Of a DNA stretch of 10,747 nucleotides, positions 1 through 6,584 are shown piece after piece. A model generated the notes under the pieces. The model saw nothing but the letters and a program-made list of their open reading frames with translations, did not search any database and had not been told where the DNA came from. The stretch's first letter is position 1, and every line of letters begins with the position of its first letter. Source of the stretch: Quadrisphaera sp. (GTDB lineage Bacteria > Actinomycetota > Actinomycetes > Actinomycetales > Quadrisphaeraceae). The position numbers and the translations under genes were made by a program. The stretch covers positions 1 through 10,747 of the forward strand of contig JARIBR010000115.1 in assembly GCA_029258695.1 (NCBI GenBank), in the 5' to 3' direction.

Positions 1-415
1 CGGTGTCGAACAGCGCGCCGCCCGGGCGCATCCCCACCCCGGCGAGGGAGGGCAGGTCCTGGTTCGCCGCGTGCAGCACCCACTCCGCGTCGCCGAGCGC
101 CTGCGAGACGCTGGACAGGTCCGGCAGGGCGGCGGGGTCGAGCAGCACGGTCCCGGTGCCGGCGCGGCGCAGCTGCACCAGGTAGGCGTCCTGCCCGTAC
201 CGGTAGCCCGAGGCGCGCTCGGCGTCGACCGCGACCGGGCCGTGGCCGCCGGCGAGGGCGGCGACCGCCTGCTCCAAGGCTCGCGGGGTGTCGGTGAGCG
301 GCGGCACGCCGCCCGCCGGCTCGGCCAGCAGGGGCAGCGGTTCCTACGGCTCGTCGGGCTCGTCGGGCTCGGCGTCGGGGTAGGCGTGGGGCCCGCCCGG
401 GGGGGTGTCGCTCAC
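1..415 (-). CDS. rnd: RNase D-like 3'-5' exonuclease, 5' part only, with an in-frame TAG near the start
   Basis: The gene runs leftward off the window edge, so only its N-terminal part is visible. Reading left from 305, the protein contains AVDAERASGYRYGQDAYLVQ and then EWVLHAANQDLPSLAG. This is the start of the DEDD exonuclease domain of actinobacterial RNase D: the D-x-E of motif I is in VDAER, and the Asn-x-Asp of the HAANQDL segment fits motif II. RNase D trims the 3' ends of structured RNAs in the cytoplasm. The best promoter/start is GTG at 415, six bases after a -10-like TACGGT, which suits a leaderless mRNA. That frame meets TAG at 344-346 (codon 24), just before the family-like EPLPLLAEP segment. 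The first GTG after the stop is at 307 and still includes the whole exonuclease domain. Either translation starts at 307, or the TAG is a sequence error or true nonsense mutation. Family assignment is firm; the start is not. Confidence 0.8.
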
Positions 416-421
416 GCACGC

Positions 422-427
422 ACCGTA
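422..427 (-). promoter_or_regulatory. -10-like element TACGGT for a leaderless RNase D transcript
   Basis: Read on the minus strand, TACGGT matches the actinobacterial -10 pattern TANNNT. It ends six bases before the GTG at 415, so transcription would begin at or next to that GTG. No Shine-Dalgarno sequence is needed or seen. I see no clear -35 box. The placement is the main argument for 415 as the original start codon. Confidence 0.45.
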
Positions 428-429
428 GA

Positions 430-450
430 CGCCGCGTACGACACGCGGCG
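430..450. repeat. Inverted repeat, 8-bp stem with 5-base loop
   Basis: CGCCGCGT (430-437) and ACGCGGCG (443-450) are exact reverse complements separated by ACGAC. The repeat lies in the 57-bp gap between the regulator gene and the RNase D gene, just upstream of the RNase D -10-like box. It could be part of a terminator for the regulator gene or an operator for RNase D; the sequence does not decide between these. Confidence 0.55.
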
Positions 451-456
451 GGGGTC

Positions 457-476
457 CTGACCGCCGCGGCGGTCAG
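457..476. terminator. Perfect 20-bp palindrome over the regulator stop codon, terminator-like
   Basis: CTGACCGCCGCGGCGGTCAG is a perfect palindrome and contains the TGA stop (473-475) of the LuxR-type regulator. In RNA it would fold into a very stable hairpin with a small loop. No U tract follows on the minus strand, so it is not a classical intrinsic terminator, but U-less hairpins are usual at actinobacterial gene ends. It pairs with the second inverted repeat at 430-450. Confidence 0.5.
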
Positions 477-1078
477 CTGATGAGGCCGGCCCGCAGGGTG
501 ATGAGGACCATCTCGGCGCGGTCCCCCGTGCCGACCTTGCGGGCGATGCGGGCCAGGTGGCTCTTCACCGTCAGCGCCGAGAGACCCAGCGCCTCGCCGA
601 CGTCGCGGTTGCTGCGGCCCTCGCCGACCAGCTGGAGCACCTCCACCTCCCGCTCGGACAGCGCGTGGAGCCCGGTGGGCGCCGAGGACAGCTCGGGCAC
701 CAGGCCCCCGCGGTCGGTCGTGGTGAGGTAGCAGCGCACCCCCGCGGAGAGCGCGGCGCGCACCGTCCACGGGTCGTCGCTGGTGGAGACGACGAGCGGC
801 TGGCTCCAGCCGGCGGCCCTCAGGTCCCGGGCGAGCGCCACCCCGGCGCCGTCGGCGAGACCGGCCTCGATGATGGCGACCTGCCCGGAGAACGCCGCGG
901 CGGCGCGTCGTGCCTCCTCGGGGCTGGCGACGGCCACGACGTCCTGGGCCCCGAGACCCCGCAGCACGCGGATGGCGATCTCGCGCACGGCCAGGTGCTG
1001 CACGGCGACCAGCGCGGTGGTCCTCGACTCGCGCTGGTGCGGGACCACCCTCCGGGTTCGGTCGGCGACGGTGCTCAT
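473..1078 (-). CDS. LuxR-type transcriptional regulator with a degenerate (pseudo-)receiver domain
   Basis: This encodes a 201-residue cytoplasmic DNA-binding regulator. Residues about 20-125 have the alternating pattern of a response-regulator receiver domain. Residues about 137-201 (LSEREVEVLQLVGEGRSNRD, then VGEALGLSALTVKSHLARI) are a clear LuxR/NarL helix-turn-helix, with the recognition helix at TVKSHLARI. The receiver lacks key phosphorylation residues: Glu71 (VAIIEAG) stands where the phospho-accepting Asp is expected, no acidic pair follows the first strand (LVAVQHL), and the usual Lys of the fifth strand is replaced (CYLTT). It therefore probably works without phosphorylation; its ligand and targets are unknown. 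The start at 1078 is chosen because GGAGG lies four bases upstream; GTG at 1123 is less likely. Related regulators commonly sit between RNase D and DUF3000/hemE in actinomycetes. No histidine kinase is present in the window. Confidence 0.88.
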   Translation of the reverse strand: MSTVADRTRRVVPHQRESRTTALVAVQHLAVREIAIRVLRGLGAQDVVAVASPEEARRAAAAFSGQVAIIEAGLADGAGVALARDLRAAGWSQPLVVSTSDDPWTVRAALSAGVRCYLTTTDRGGLVPELSSAPTGLHALSEREVEVLQLVGEGRSNRDVGEALGLSALTVKSHLARIARKVGTGDRAEMVLITLRAGLIS

Positions 1079-1277
1079 GGTGCCTCCATGTCTGGGCCGG
1101 TGCCGTGCTCCGTCCGTGGGCACGACCTCGATCAGTCATCGGGGCGCAGCGGTGACTCCTTGAGCGTTCGGAGGAGGGCAGCGTGAGGACGGGCCGGGCC
1201 GGGGGCACGGGTGGGCCCAGGAGGGCGCCGGCCAGGAAGGCGGGGCTCGGGAGGCGGGGTGCGGGGCGGCGCGGGGC
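1079..1277. other. Intergenic gap, regulator to DUF3000 gene, very G-rich
   Basis: This 199-bp gap separates two leftward genes. It holds the regulator's ribosome binding site and a strongly G-rich stretch on the plus strand (about 1190-1275), composed of variants of GGCGGGG and GGGCC. I see no clear terminator, RNA gene or small ORF. Short frames here are compositional. Confidence 0.4.
1083..1087 (-). promoter_or_regulatory. Ribosome binding site GGAGG of the LuxR-type regulator
   Basis: GGAGG on the minus strand lies four bases before the ATG at 1078. It decides between that ATG and the GTG at 1123, which has no such site. Confidence 0.65.
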
Positions 1278-1982
1278 TCAGCGCGGGCGGCGGGGCAGGC
1301 GCGCCACGCCGTCGGGCAGCGGCGGCAGCCCGGCGGCGGTCGCCATGACGTCGGCCCACGCCGTCACCGACGCGCCGACCGCGTCGGCCGGCGGCGTCCA
1401 GGAGGCCCGCAGCTCCACCTCGGCCGTGACGTCGGCGACACCCGCACCCACCGGTGCGGTGACGTCCCGAGAGTCCTCGCCGGTGTCGGCGAGCTCCCCG
1501 AACGGCTGGGAGGTGACCCGCGTCACCGTGCCGCCGAGAGCCGACGGACGGGCCGACGCTGCGTCGAGGGCGTCGACCAGCCACGACCGGGCGACGTCGG
1601 CGACCATCGGGTCGTGGGCCTCGTCGGCCGCCAGGGTGGCGCGCACGTAGACCACCACGCGGAAGGTCCCGCCCCACGCGGCCGGGGCGCCGGGGTCGTG
1701 GAGCAGCACGAGGCGACCCGATGCGGCGTCGTCGTCGAGGTGGTCGCCCGGTGCCCGGTCCGGGGTGCTCTCCGCGTCGCTCGGGCGGGCAGCGTGGTCG
1801 CCGGGCCCGGGCGGGGCCCCCGCGGCGACGGCGCCGGCCAGCGCGGAGGCCCACGGGGCCATGCGCGAGGGCGCCGTCAGCGCGGCCACCTCGACCGCGG
1901 GGTGCACGAGGGCCTCGCGCACGGAGGTCAGGGCGCGGCGGAACGCTCGCGGCGCCAGCTCCGGCACCTGCGCGTCGACCAC
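1278..1982 (-). CDS. DUF3000 family protein
   Basis: This is a 234-residue protein of the actinobacterial DUF3000 family, whose biochemical role is unknown. Family features visible are an N-terminal [19 protein letters not shown] segment, a central [20 protein letters not shown] block followed by [16 protein letters not shown], the [19 protein letters not shown] segment, and [12 protein letters not shown] followed by the C-terminal [19 protein letters not shown]. It is slightly longer than homologues I recall (about 200-215), because of a low-complexity insert after [16 protein letters not shown]. No signal peptide or membrane segment is visible, so it is probably cytoplasmic. The start is GTG at 1982, six bases after a -10-like CATGAT, suggesting a leaderless mRNA; GTG at 1967 is the alternative. 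It diverges from hemE, and this pairing recurs in actinomycetes, hinting at a link with heme synthesis that has not been shown. Confidence 0.85.
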   Translation of the reverse strand: MVDAQVPELAPRAFRRALTSVREALVHPAVEVAALTAPSRMAPWASALAGAVAAGAPPGPGDHAARPSDAESTPDRAPGDHLDDDAASGRLVLLHDPGAPAAWGGTFRVVVYVRATLAADEAHDPMVADVARSWLVDALDAASARPSALGGTVTRVTSQPFGELADTGEDSRDVTAPVGAGVADVTAEVELRASWTPPADAVGASVTAWADVMATAAGLPPLPDGVARLPRRPR

Positions 1983-1988
1983 CGGCCC

Positions 1989-1994
1989 ATCATG
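1989..1994 (-). promoter_or_regulatory. -10-like CATGAT for the DUF3000 gene
   Basis: CATGAT on the minus strand keeps the conserved A2 and T6 of TANNNT and ends six bases before GTG 1982, the spacing expected for leaderless transcripts. The first base deviates, so support is modest. Confidence 0.3.
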
Positions 1995-2018
1995 GCGGGC
2001 GCCCGGCTGCCGTCGCGG

Positions 2019-2135
2019 TCCGGCCCGCTGAGGACCGCGGCGAGCCGGTGCGGCCCGGCCTGGTCCGGCCCGCTCAGGACCGCGGCGAGCCGGTGCGGCC
2101 CGGCCTGGTCCGGCCTGGTCCGGCCTGGTCCGGCC
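2019..2135. repeat. 45-bp and 10-bp tandem repeats between the DUF3000 gene and hemE
   Basis: Two 45-bp units begin at 2019 and 2064 (each starting TCCGGCCCGCT and containing GGACCGCGGCGAGCCGGTGC). They differ at one noticed position (G versus C in CGCTGAGG/CGCTCAGG). The second runs into three exact copies of CGGCCTGGTC (2101-2130), themselves an expansion of the end of the 45-bp unit. The array fills most of the 177-bp divergent promoter region, so its copy number sets the distance between the hemE start and any upstream promoter. Confidence 0.85.
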
Positions 2136-2146
2136 GCGGTGCGCCT

Positions 2147-2153
2147 GGGAGGA
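2147..2153 (+). promoter_or_regulatory. Strong ribosome binding site of hemE
   Basis: GGGAGGA lies six bases before the GTG at 2160. This near-perfect Shine-Dalgarno sequence fixes the hemE start and shows that hemE mRNA is leadered, unlike several neighbours. Confidence 0.8.
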
Positions 2154-2159
2154 TGCGGT

Positions 2160-3269
2160 GTGAGCGCCGCCCCCTCCGATGCTGCCCGTCCCGCCGCACC
2201 CGCACCCGCACCCGTCCCTGAGCCCGTCCCTGAGCCTGCGGCCCCGCTGCTGCGTGCCGCCGCTCGACTGCCGGTGAGCCGCACCCCGGTGTGGTTCATG
2301 CGCCAGGCCGGCCGCTCGCTGCCCGAGTACCGCGAGGCGCGCGCGGGCACGGCGATGCTGGACGCCTGCATGACCCCCGACCTCGTCACCGAGATCACCC
2401 TGCAGCCGGTGCGTCGACACGACGTGGACGCCGCGATCCTCTACTCCGACATCGTCGTCCCCCTCAAGGCCGCCGGTGTCGATCTCGACCTCGTGCCGGG
2501 GACCGGCCCGGTCATCGCCTCGCCCGTGCGCACCGCCGCCGACGTCGACGCGCTGCCGGTGCTGGACCCCGCCCAGGTCGAGCCGGTGGCCCAGGCCGTG
2601 CGCCAGCTCGTCGGGGAGCTCGGCCCCGTGCCGCTCATCGGTTTCGCCGGAGCCCCCTTCACCCTCGCCAGCTACCTCGTCGAGGGTGGTCCGAGCAAGG
2701 ACCACGCGGCGACCAAGGCGCTCATGCACGGCGATCCCGGTCTCTGGGCCGCCCTCATGGAGCGCATCACCGCGAGCACCACCACGTTCCTGCAGGTGCA
2801 GATCGCCGCCGGCGCGTCCGCGGTGCAGCTCTTCGACTCCTGGGCCGGCGCCCTGGCCCTGGCCCACTACCAGTCCTCCGTCGCGCCGTGGTCGACCCGG
2901 GTGCTCGGCGCGCTCACCGACGACGACGGCGCTGCGCGGGTGCCGCGGATCCACTTCGGCGTGGGCACCGGCGAGCTGCTCGCAGCGATGGGCGAGGTGG
3001 GCGCCGAGGTGGTGGGCGTGGACTGGCGGGTACCCCTCGACGAGGCGAGCCGGCGCATCGGCCCCGGCCACGCCGTCCAGGGCAACCTCGACCCCGCCCT
3101 GCTCGGCGCTCCGTGGCCGGTGGTCGACGCCGCCGTGCGCGAGGTCCTGCGCCGTGGACGCTCGGCTCCCGGGCACATCTTCAACCTCGGGCACGGCGTG
3201 CCGCCGTCGACGGACCCGACGGTGCTCACGCGGATCGCCGAGCTCGTCCACGAGGTCTCGCAGGAGTGA
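2160..3269 (+). CDS. hemE: Uroporphyrinogen decarboxylase
   Basis: This 369-residue cytoplasmic enzyme removes four carboxyl groups from uroporphyrinogen III to give coproporphyrinogen III, the branch-point substrate for heme. Both family signatures are present: [16 protein letters not shown] near residues 44-58, with the substrate-binding Arg48 and Arg52, and [17 protein letters not shown] from residue 161. The substrate-binding Asp is in YSDIVVPL, and the C-terminal [15 protein letters not shown] motif carries the conserved His. The GTG start at 2160 follows GGGAGGA. The first 30 or so residues are rich in Ala, Pro and Glu and precede the usual family start, making the protein slightly longer than the roughly 345-355 typical. 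The stop overlaps the next start by 4 bp (GTGA), so hemE and cgoX are translationally coupled. The identification is secure. Confidence 0.97.
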   Translation: MSAAPSDAARPAAPAPAPVPEPVPEPAAPLLRAAARLPVSRTPVWFMRQAGRSLPEYREARAGTAMLDACMTPDLVTEITLQPVRRHDVDAAILYSDIVVPLKAAGVDLDLVPGTGPVIASPVRTAADVDALPVLDPAQVEPVAQAVRQLVGELGPVPLIGFAGAPFTLASYLVEGGPSKDHAATKALMHGDPGLWAALMERITASTTTFLQVQIAAGASAVQLFDSWAGALALAHYQSSVAPWSTRVLGALTDDDGAARVPRIHFGVGTGELLAAMGEVGAEVVGVDWRVPLDEASRRIGPGHAVQGNLDPALLGAPWPVVDAAVREVLRRGRSAPGHIFNLGHGVPPSTDPTVLTRIAELVHEVSQE

Positions 3270-4963
3270 GCGGCGCCGACCGTCCACGCGCCGAGCGTCC
3301 TCGCGCCGAGCGTCCTCGCGCCGAGCGTCCTCGCGCCGAGCGCCCCGGTCGCGACCGTCCCGGTCGCGACCGTCCCCGGGTCCTGGTCGTCGGCGCCGGG
3401 ATCTCCGGGCTGGCGGCCGCCTGGGAGCTGGCGCGCAGCGGCCGCGCCGAGGTCACGGTTCTCGAGGCGTCCGACCGCGTCGGCGGTGCCCTGGCCCCGG
3501 TGCGCCTGACGGTGCCCGCGGACGGCCACGGGCCTGCAGCGGACGTCGTCGTCGACGGCGGCGCGGAGTCGCTGCTGGCCCGCCGCCCGGAGGCGCTGGG
3601 GCTCGCCGGCGACGTGGGGCTGGGCGCCGACCTCGTCGCCCCGGCCACCACGCGCGCCCTCGTGGCCAGCCGCGGAGCCCTGCACCGGCTGCCGAGCGGC
3701 ACGCTCATGGGCGTGCCGTCCTCCACCGACGGTCTCGCCGGCCTGCTCACCGATGACGAGGTGGCCCGGGCTGGCGCCGAGACGCTCACCGCCCCCGTGC
3801 CCGACCCACCGGGGGACGTGGACGTCGCCTCGTGGGTGGGGGGTCGCCTCGGTGCCGCCGTCGTGGACCGCATCGTCGACCCCCTGCTCGGGGGGGTGTA
3901 CGCCGGCTCTGCCGCCGGGCTCTCGATGCGCGCCGCCCTGCCCGCGCTGTGGCCCGCCGTTGCCGGCGGCGGCCCCGTCACCGACGCCGTCGCCGGTGCG
4001 ACCGCTGCCGCGGGCGCCGCCGCGCGCGCCGGGGTGGCGGGTGGCGCCGTGGGGGCGTCCGGCGCGGTCGGCGAGTCGGTCTTCGCGGGCATCCGCGGCG
4101 GCGTGTGGCGCCTCGCGCCCGCGGTCGCCGACGCGGTGGCGGCCACGGGAGGATCCGTGCGCCTGGCCGCGCGGGTCACCGGGCTGGAGCGGCTCGGGGC
4201 GGGTGGTCACCGCTGGCGGGTGCACCTGGTCGCCGTCCCCGGCGGTGATGGCCCCGGCGGTGATGCCCCTGGCGGTGATGGCCCCGGCGGCGATGCCCTC
4301 GCCGGTGATGGCCCCGGCGGTGATGCCCTCGGCGGCGACACCACAGGCGTCGGGGTCCTCGAGGCCGACGCCGTGGTCCTCGCCGTGCCCCCCCACGTCG
4401 CGGCGCCGCTGCTCGCCGCGCACCTCCCCGCCGCTGGCGACGCCCTGCGCGCGGTGCCCGCCGCCTCGCTCGCGCTGGTCAGCGCGGTGCTGCCCCCCGG
4501 CACCCTCGCCGCCGGTGACGGCCTCGACGGGCTGTCCGGGATCCTCGTCCCCCCGGTGGAGAGCCGGGTGGTCAAGGCGATGACGTTCTCCTCGCAGAAG
4601 TGGGCGTGGGTGGCCCGCGCGGCCGGCGGGCGTGACGTGGTGCGGGCGTCGGTGGGGCGCTACGGCGAGGACGCCGTGCTCGCCCGCGACGACGAGGACC
4701 TGGCGCACCTGGCGCTCGACGACGCCTCGCGGCTGCTGGGCGCGGAGCTGGCGCCGCTGACCACCGCCGTCACCCGGTGGCGCTCGGCGCTGGCGCAGTA
4801 CACCCCCGGGCACGTGCAACGGGTGGCTGCGCTGCGCGGCGCCGTGGCGAGCACCCCCGGGCTGGCGCTCGCGGGGGCCTTCCTCGACGGGGTGGGGATC
4901 CCCGCGTCCATCGCCTCGGGCCGGCGCGCCGCGGCGGAGGTGCTCGCGGGGCGCAGCACCTGA
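3266..4963 (+). CDS. cgoX: Coproporphyrinogen III oxidase (CgoX/HemY-type flavoenzyme)
   Basis: This 565-residue FAD enzyme would oxidise coproporphyrinogen III to coproporphyrin III with oxygen in the coproporphyrin-dependent heme pathway. Such genes are often annotated as protoporphyrinogen oxidase (hemG/hemY); the presence of hemQ favours the coproporphyrin role. An FAD-binding Rossmann motif, [18 protein letters not shown], starts at residue 39 and ends with Glu67 in [11 protein letters not shown]. The C-terminal [15 protein letters not shown] contacts FAD in this family. The internal [11 protein letters not shown] and [11 protein letters not shown] motifs also fit. GTG 3266 overlaps the hemE stop, and no other ATG or GTG precedes the Rossmann motif. 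Two tandem expansions make it longer than the usual 470-490: [10 protein letters not shown] repeats before the FAD motif, and GGDGP-type repeats from residue 326 that begin just after HLVAVP. A hairpin follows the stop. Confidence 0.93.
   Translation: MSGADRPRAERPRAERPRAERPRAERPGRDRPGRDRPRVLVVGAGISGLAAAWELARSGRAEVTVLEASDRVGGALAPVRLTVPADGHGPAADVVVDGGAESLLARRPEALGLAGDVGLGADLVAPATTRALVASRGALHRLPSGTLMGVPSSTDGLAGLLTDDEVARAGAETLTAPVPDPPGDVDVASWVGGRLGAAVVDRIVDPLLGGVYAGSAAGLSMRAALPALWPAVAGGGPVTDAVAGATAAAGAAARAGVAGGAVGASGAVGESVFAGIRGGVWRLAPAVADAVAATGGSVRLAARVTGLERLGAGGHRWRVHLVAVPGGDGPGGDAPGGDGPGGDALAGDGPGGDALGGDTTGVGVLEADAVVLAVPPHVAAPLLAAHLPAAGDALRAVPAASLALVSAVLPPGTLAAGDGLDGLSGILVPPVESRVVKAMTFSSQKWAWVARAAGGRDVVRASVGRYGEDAVLARDDEDLAHLALDDASRLLGAELAPLTTAVTRWRSALAQYTPGHVQRVAALRGAVASTPGLALAGAFLDGVGIPASIASGRRAAAEVLAGRST
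3281..3379 (+). repeat. 15-bp in-frame tandem repeat at the cgoX 5' end
   Basis: Six 15-bp units run from 3281. Four variants of CGTCCTCGCGCCGAG (3281-3340) encode Arg-Pro-Arg-Ala-Glu, and two of CGTCCCGGTCGCGAC (3341-3370) encode Arg-Pro-Gly-Arg-Asp. A final partial unit gives Arg-Pro-Arg. Three units (3296-3340) are identical, pointing to recent slippage. The result is a charged, Pro-rich, probably disordered tail ahead of the FAD domain. Confidence 0.9.
4241..4345 (+). repeat. 15-bp in-frame tandem repeat inside cgoX
   Basis: Seven 15-bp units of the type GGCGGTGATGGCCCC encode Gly-Gly-Asp-Gly-Pro and variants ([20 protein letters not shown]). The tract adds about 35 acidic, flexible residues from residue 326. 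It lies between a strand ending HLVAVP and the [15 protein letters not shown] segment, so it fits a surface loop. Neighbouring units differ at several third positions and at the last codons. Confidence 0.9.
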
Positions 4964-5005
4964 GCTCCCGGGGACCACCACGCCCGACGGTGACGGCTGC
5001 TGAGC

Positions 5006-5022
5006 ACGGACCACGGGTCCGT
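5006..5022 (+). terminator. Hairpin downstream of cgoX
   Basis: ACGGACC (5006-5012), loop ACG, and GGTCCGT (5016-5022) form a 7-bp stem 42 bases after the cgoX stop. No U tract follows; a C-rich tract does. It is a reasonable candidate for terminating or attenuating the hemE-cgoX transcript ahead of ycaQ. Confidence 0.45.
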
Positions 5023-5130
5023 CGCCCCTCGGCCCGTCGCCCCGTCGGCCCGTCGGCCCCTTGGCCCTTTGGCCCCTTGGCCCGTCGCCCCCCTCGGCCC
5101 GCCGCCCCTCGCCCCCCTCGGCCCCTCCGC
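5021..5130 (+). repeat. C-rich degenerate tandem tract
   Basis: About 110 bases consist of 7-10-base variants of GTCGGCCC and CTCGGCCCC (also TTGGCCC), with almost no A on the plus strand. It has strong C-over-G strand skew and no convincing coding frame. It occupies the gap between the cgoX hairpin and the palindrome cluster. Origin by repeat slippage is inferred. Confidence 0.7.
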
Positions 5131-5256
5131 GGTGAACATGGGCGATCACCCCCTGACGCCGCGGGAGGAGGTGGTGATCGCCCATGATCACCGCGGGAGG
5201 AGGGGGTGATCGCCCATGATCACCGCAGGGCGAGGTGGTGATCGCCCATGATCACC
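5131..5256. repeat. Cluster of four 20-bp palindromic repeats upstream of ycaQ
   Basis: GGTGATCGCCCATGATCACC occurs exactly at 5173-5192, 5205-5224 and 5237-5256, a regular 32-bp period with G-rich spacers (GCGGGAGGAG type). A fourth, inverted copy with one mismatch (GGTGAACATGGGCGATCACC) is at 5131-5150. Each full copy is an inverted repeat, GGTGATC-N6-GATCACC. The cluster resembles REP-like intergenic elements or a multi-site operator. It ends 47 bases before the ycaQ start. The ycaQ frame stays open back into the last copy, but nothing there looks like the protein family. Confidence 0.88.
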
Positions 5257-5303
5257 ATGGCGGGGAGCCCGGCCGTCGAACCTCGCTGGCAGGCTTCCCC
5301 GCC

Positions 5304-6584
5304 GTGAGGACCATCACCGCCGACGCGGCACGCCGCACCGCGCTCGCCGCCCAGGGGTTCACCGACCCTCGACCCACCGGCGCAGTCACCCGCCGTCACC
5401 TGGACCGTGTGGTGGGGCGCGTCCAGCTCCTCCAGATGGACTCCGTCAACGTGGCCGTGCGCGCCCACTACGTCCCCCTGTTCAGCCGGCTCGGCGCCTA
5501 CCCCCGGCAGCTGCTCGACGAGGCGGCCTGGCCGACCACCGCCGCGGGGCGCCGCCGTCGCGCCCTCGTGGAGGTGTGGTCCCACGAGGCATCCCTCGTG
5601 CGCGTCGAGGACTGGCCGGCCCTCGGGGCCACCGGGGCCGTCACGGGCCACCGGGGCTACCCGGCGCTGGCCGCCGCGCAGCCGTCCCTGCTCGCCGACG
5701 TCCGCAGCGCCGTCGCCGAGCTCGGGCCGATCGGTGCCGGGGCGCTGGAGCAGGCGATCGGCGCAGGCCCGCGACCCGGCGGGGCCAGACCCCGACGCCG
5801 CCCGGCGGGCGCCACCTGGTGGGAGCGCTCGGACGTCAAGCACGCCTGTGAGCACCTCTTCGCCACCGGTGAGCTGACCGTCGGGGGCCGCCACCACTTC
5901 GAGCGCCTCTACGACCTCCCCGAGCACGTGCTCCCGCCCCACGTGCTCGCCCGGCCCACGCCGGAGCCGGCGGATGCTGCGCGGGACCTCGTCGAGCGGG
6001 CCGCCGCGTCGCTCGGGGTGGCCACCGAGCCGGACCTGCGCGACTACTGGCGGATGACCCCGGTCCGTCACCGGGCCGCGGTGGAGGAGCTCGTCGGCGA
6101 GGGCGTGCTCGTCCCCGTGGAGGTGCGGGGCTGGTCGCGCCCGGCGTACCTGCACGCCGCCGCGAGGACCCCGCGCCGCGTCACGGGGCGGGCGCTGCTG
6201 AGCCCCTTCGACCCGCTGGTCTGGCGTCGCGAGCGCGCCGAGCGGCTGTTCGGGTTCCACTACCGCATCGAGATCTACGTGCCGCAGGCCCGCCGGGTCC
6301 ACGGGTACTACGTGCTCCCGTTCCTCCTCGACGGCCACCTCGTCGCCCGCGTGGACCTCAAGGCCGACCGCGCCGAGGGGCGCAGCGCCCTGCGGGTGCA
6401 GGGAGCCTTCGCGGAGCACGGCGTCGACGCCGACCGGGTCGCCCACGAGCTGGCCGGTGAGCTGACGCTGATGGCGGGGTGGCTCGACCTGGACGACGTG
6501 GTGGTCGCCGGCCGGGGCGACCTGGCGGCTGCGCTCCAGGGGGCCCTGCCTCCGCCGAGGACGGGGGGGAGACTGGACGCATGA
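5304..6584 (+). CDS. ycaQ: YcaQ/AlkX-type interstrand-crosslink DNA glycosylase (HTH_42 winged-helix family)
   Basis: This 426-residue protein belongs to the HTH_42 winged-helix family, whose E. coli member YcaQ (410 residues) excises alkylated bases and unhooks DNA interstrand crosslinks. The QMD motif at residues 44-46 ([11 protein letters not shown]) matches the catalytic Q-hydrophobic-D of the YcaQ/AlkX branch rather than the Q-x-Q of the antibiotic-resistance AlkZ branch. The conserved region [20 protein letters not shown], followed by [10 protein letters not shown] and [20 protein letters not shown], is also clear. The start is GTG 5304 ([19 protein letters not shown]), which fits the family N terminus; GTG 5235 would add residues encoded by the palindromic repeat. 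The ribosome binding site is weak (GGCAGG, 10 bases upstream). The stop overlaps the hemQ ATG by 4 bp (ATGA). Many homologues are annotated only as winged-helix DNA-binding proteins. Glycosylase activity is inferred from the motif. Confidence 0.88.
   Translation: MRTITADAARRTALAAQGFTDPRPTGAVTRRHLDRVVGRVQLLQMDSVNVAVRAHYVPLFSRLGAYPRQLLDEAAWPTTAAGRRRRALVEVWSHEASLVRVEDWPALGATGAVTGHRGYPALAAAQPSLLADVRSAVAELGPIGAGALEQAIGAGPRPGGARPRRRPAGATWWERSDVKHACEHLFATGELTVGGRHHFERLYDLPEHVLPPHVLARPTPEPADAARDLVERAAASLGVATEPDLRDYWRMTPVRHRAAVEELVGEGVLVPVEVRGWSRPAYLHAAARTPRRVTGRALLSPFDPLVWRRERAERLFGFHYRIEIYVPQARRVHGYYVLPFLLDGHLVARVDLKADRAEGRSALRVQGAFAEHGVDADRVAHELAGELTLMAGWLDLDDVVVAGRGDLAAALQGALPPPRTGGRLDA

Larger units (their letters stand above)
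4964..5303. other. 340-bp intergenic gap between cgoX and ycaQ
   Basis: From left to right it holds the cgoX downstream hairpin, the C-rich tract, the palindrome cluster, and about 47 bases of unique leader before ycaQ. I see no gene in it. No clear -10 box stands before ycaQ, so its promoter is not located. Confidence 0.6.

Noticed and set aside
71..460. Plus-strand open frame at the left edge
   Set aside because: It lies opposite the RNase D coding region and shows no domain pattern; the minus strand has clear exonuclease motifs.
1190..1275. G-rich stretch as a possible RNA gene or G-quadruplex element
   Set aside because: G runs are plentiful, but no defined RNA fold or regular G-run spacing stands out from the composition of the genome.
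1278..3287. Very long open frame on the minus strand through the hemE antisense strand
   Set aside because: Only its left part (1278-1982) matches a protein family (DUF3000). The rest is antisense to hemE and stays open because stop codons are rare at this GC content.
2867..5191. 774-codon minus-strand open frame opposite hemE and cgoX
   Set aside because: The composition is Gly/Arg/His-rich without any domain-like pattern, and it mirrors the real plus-strand genes.
5131..5256. Possible small CRISPR array
   Set aside because: The repeats are 20-bp palindromes with near-identical 12-bp spacers, one copy is inverted, and no cas gene is present. CRISPR spacers would be longer and unrelated to each other.
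5235..5303. Longer ycaQ N terminus starting at GTG 5235
   Set aside because: The extra residues are encoded by the palindromic repeat and have no family resemblance; GTG 5304 begins the conserved region.
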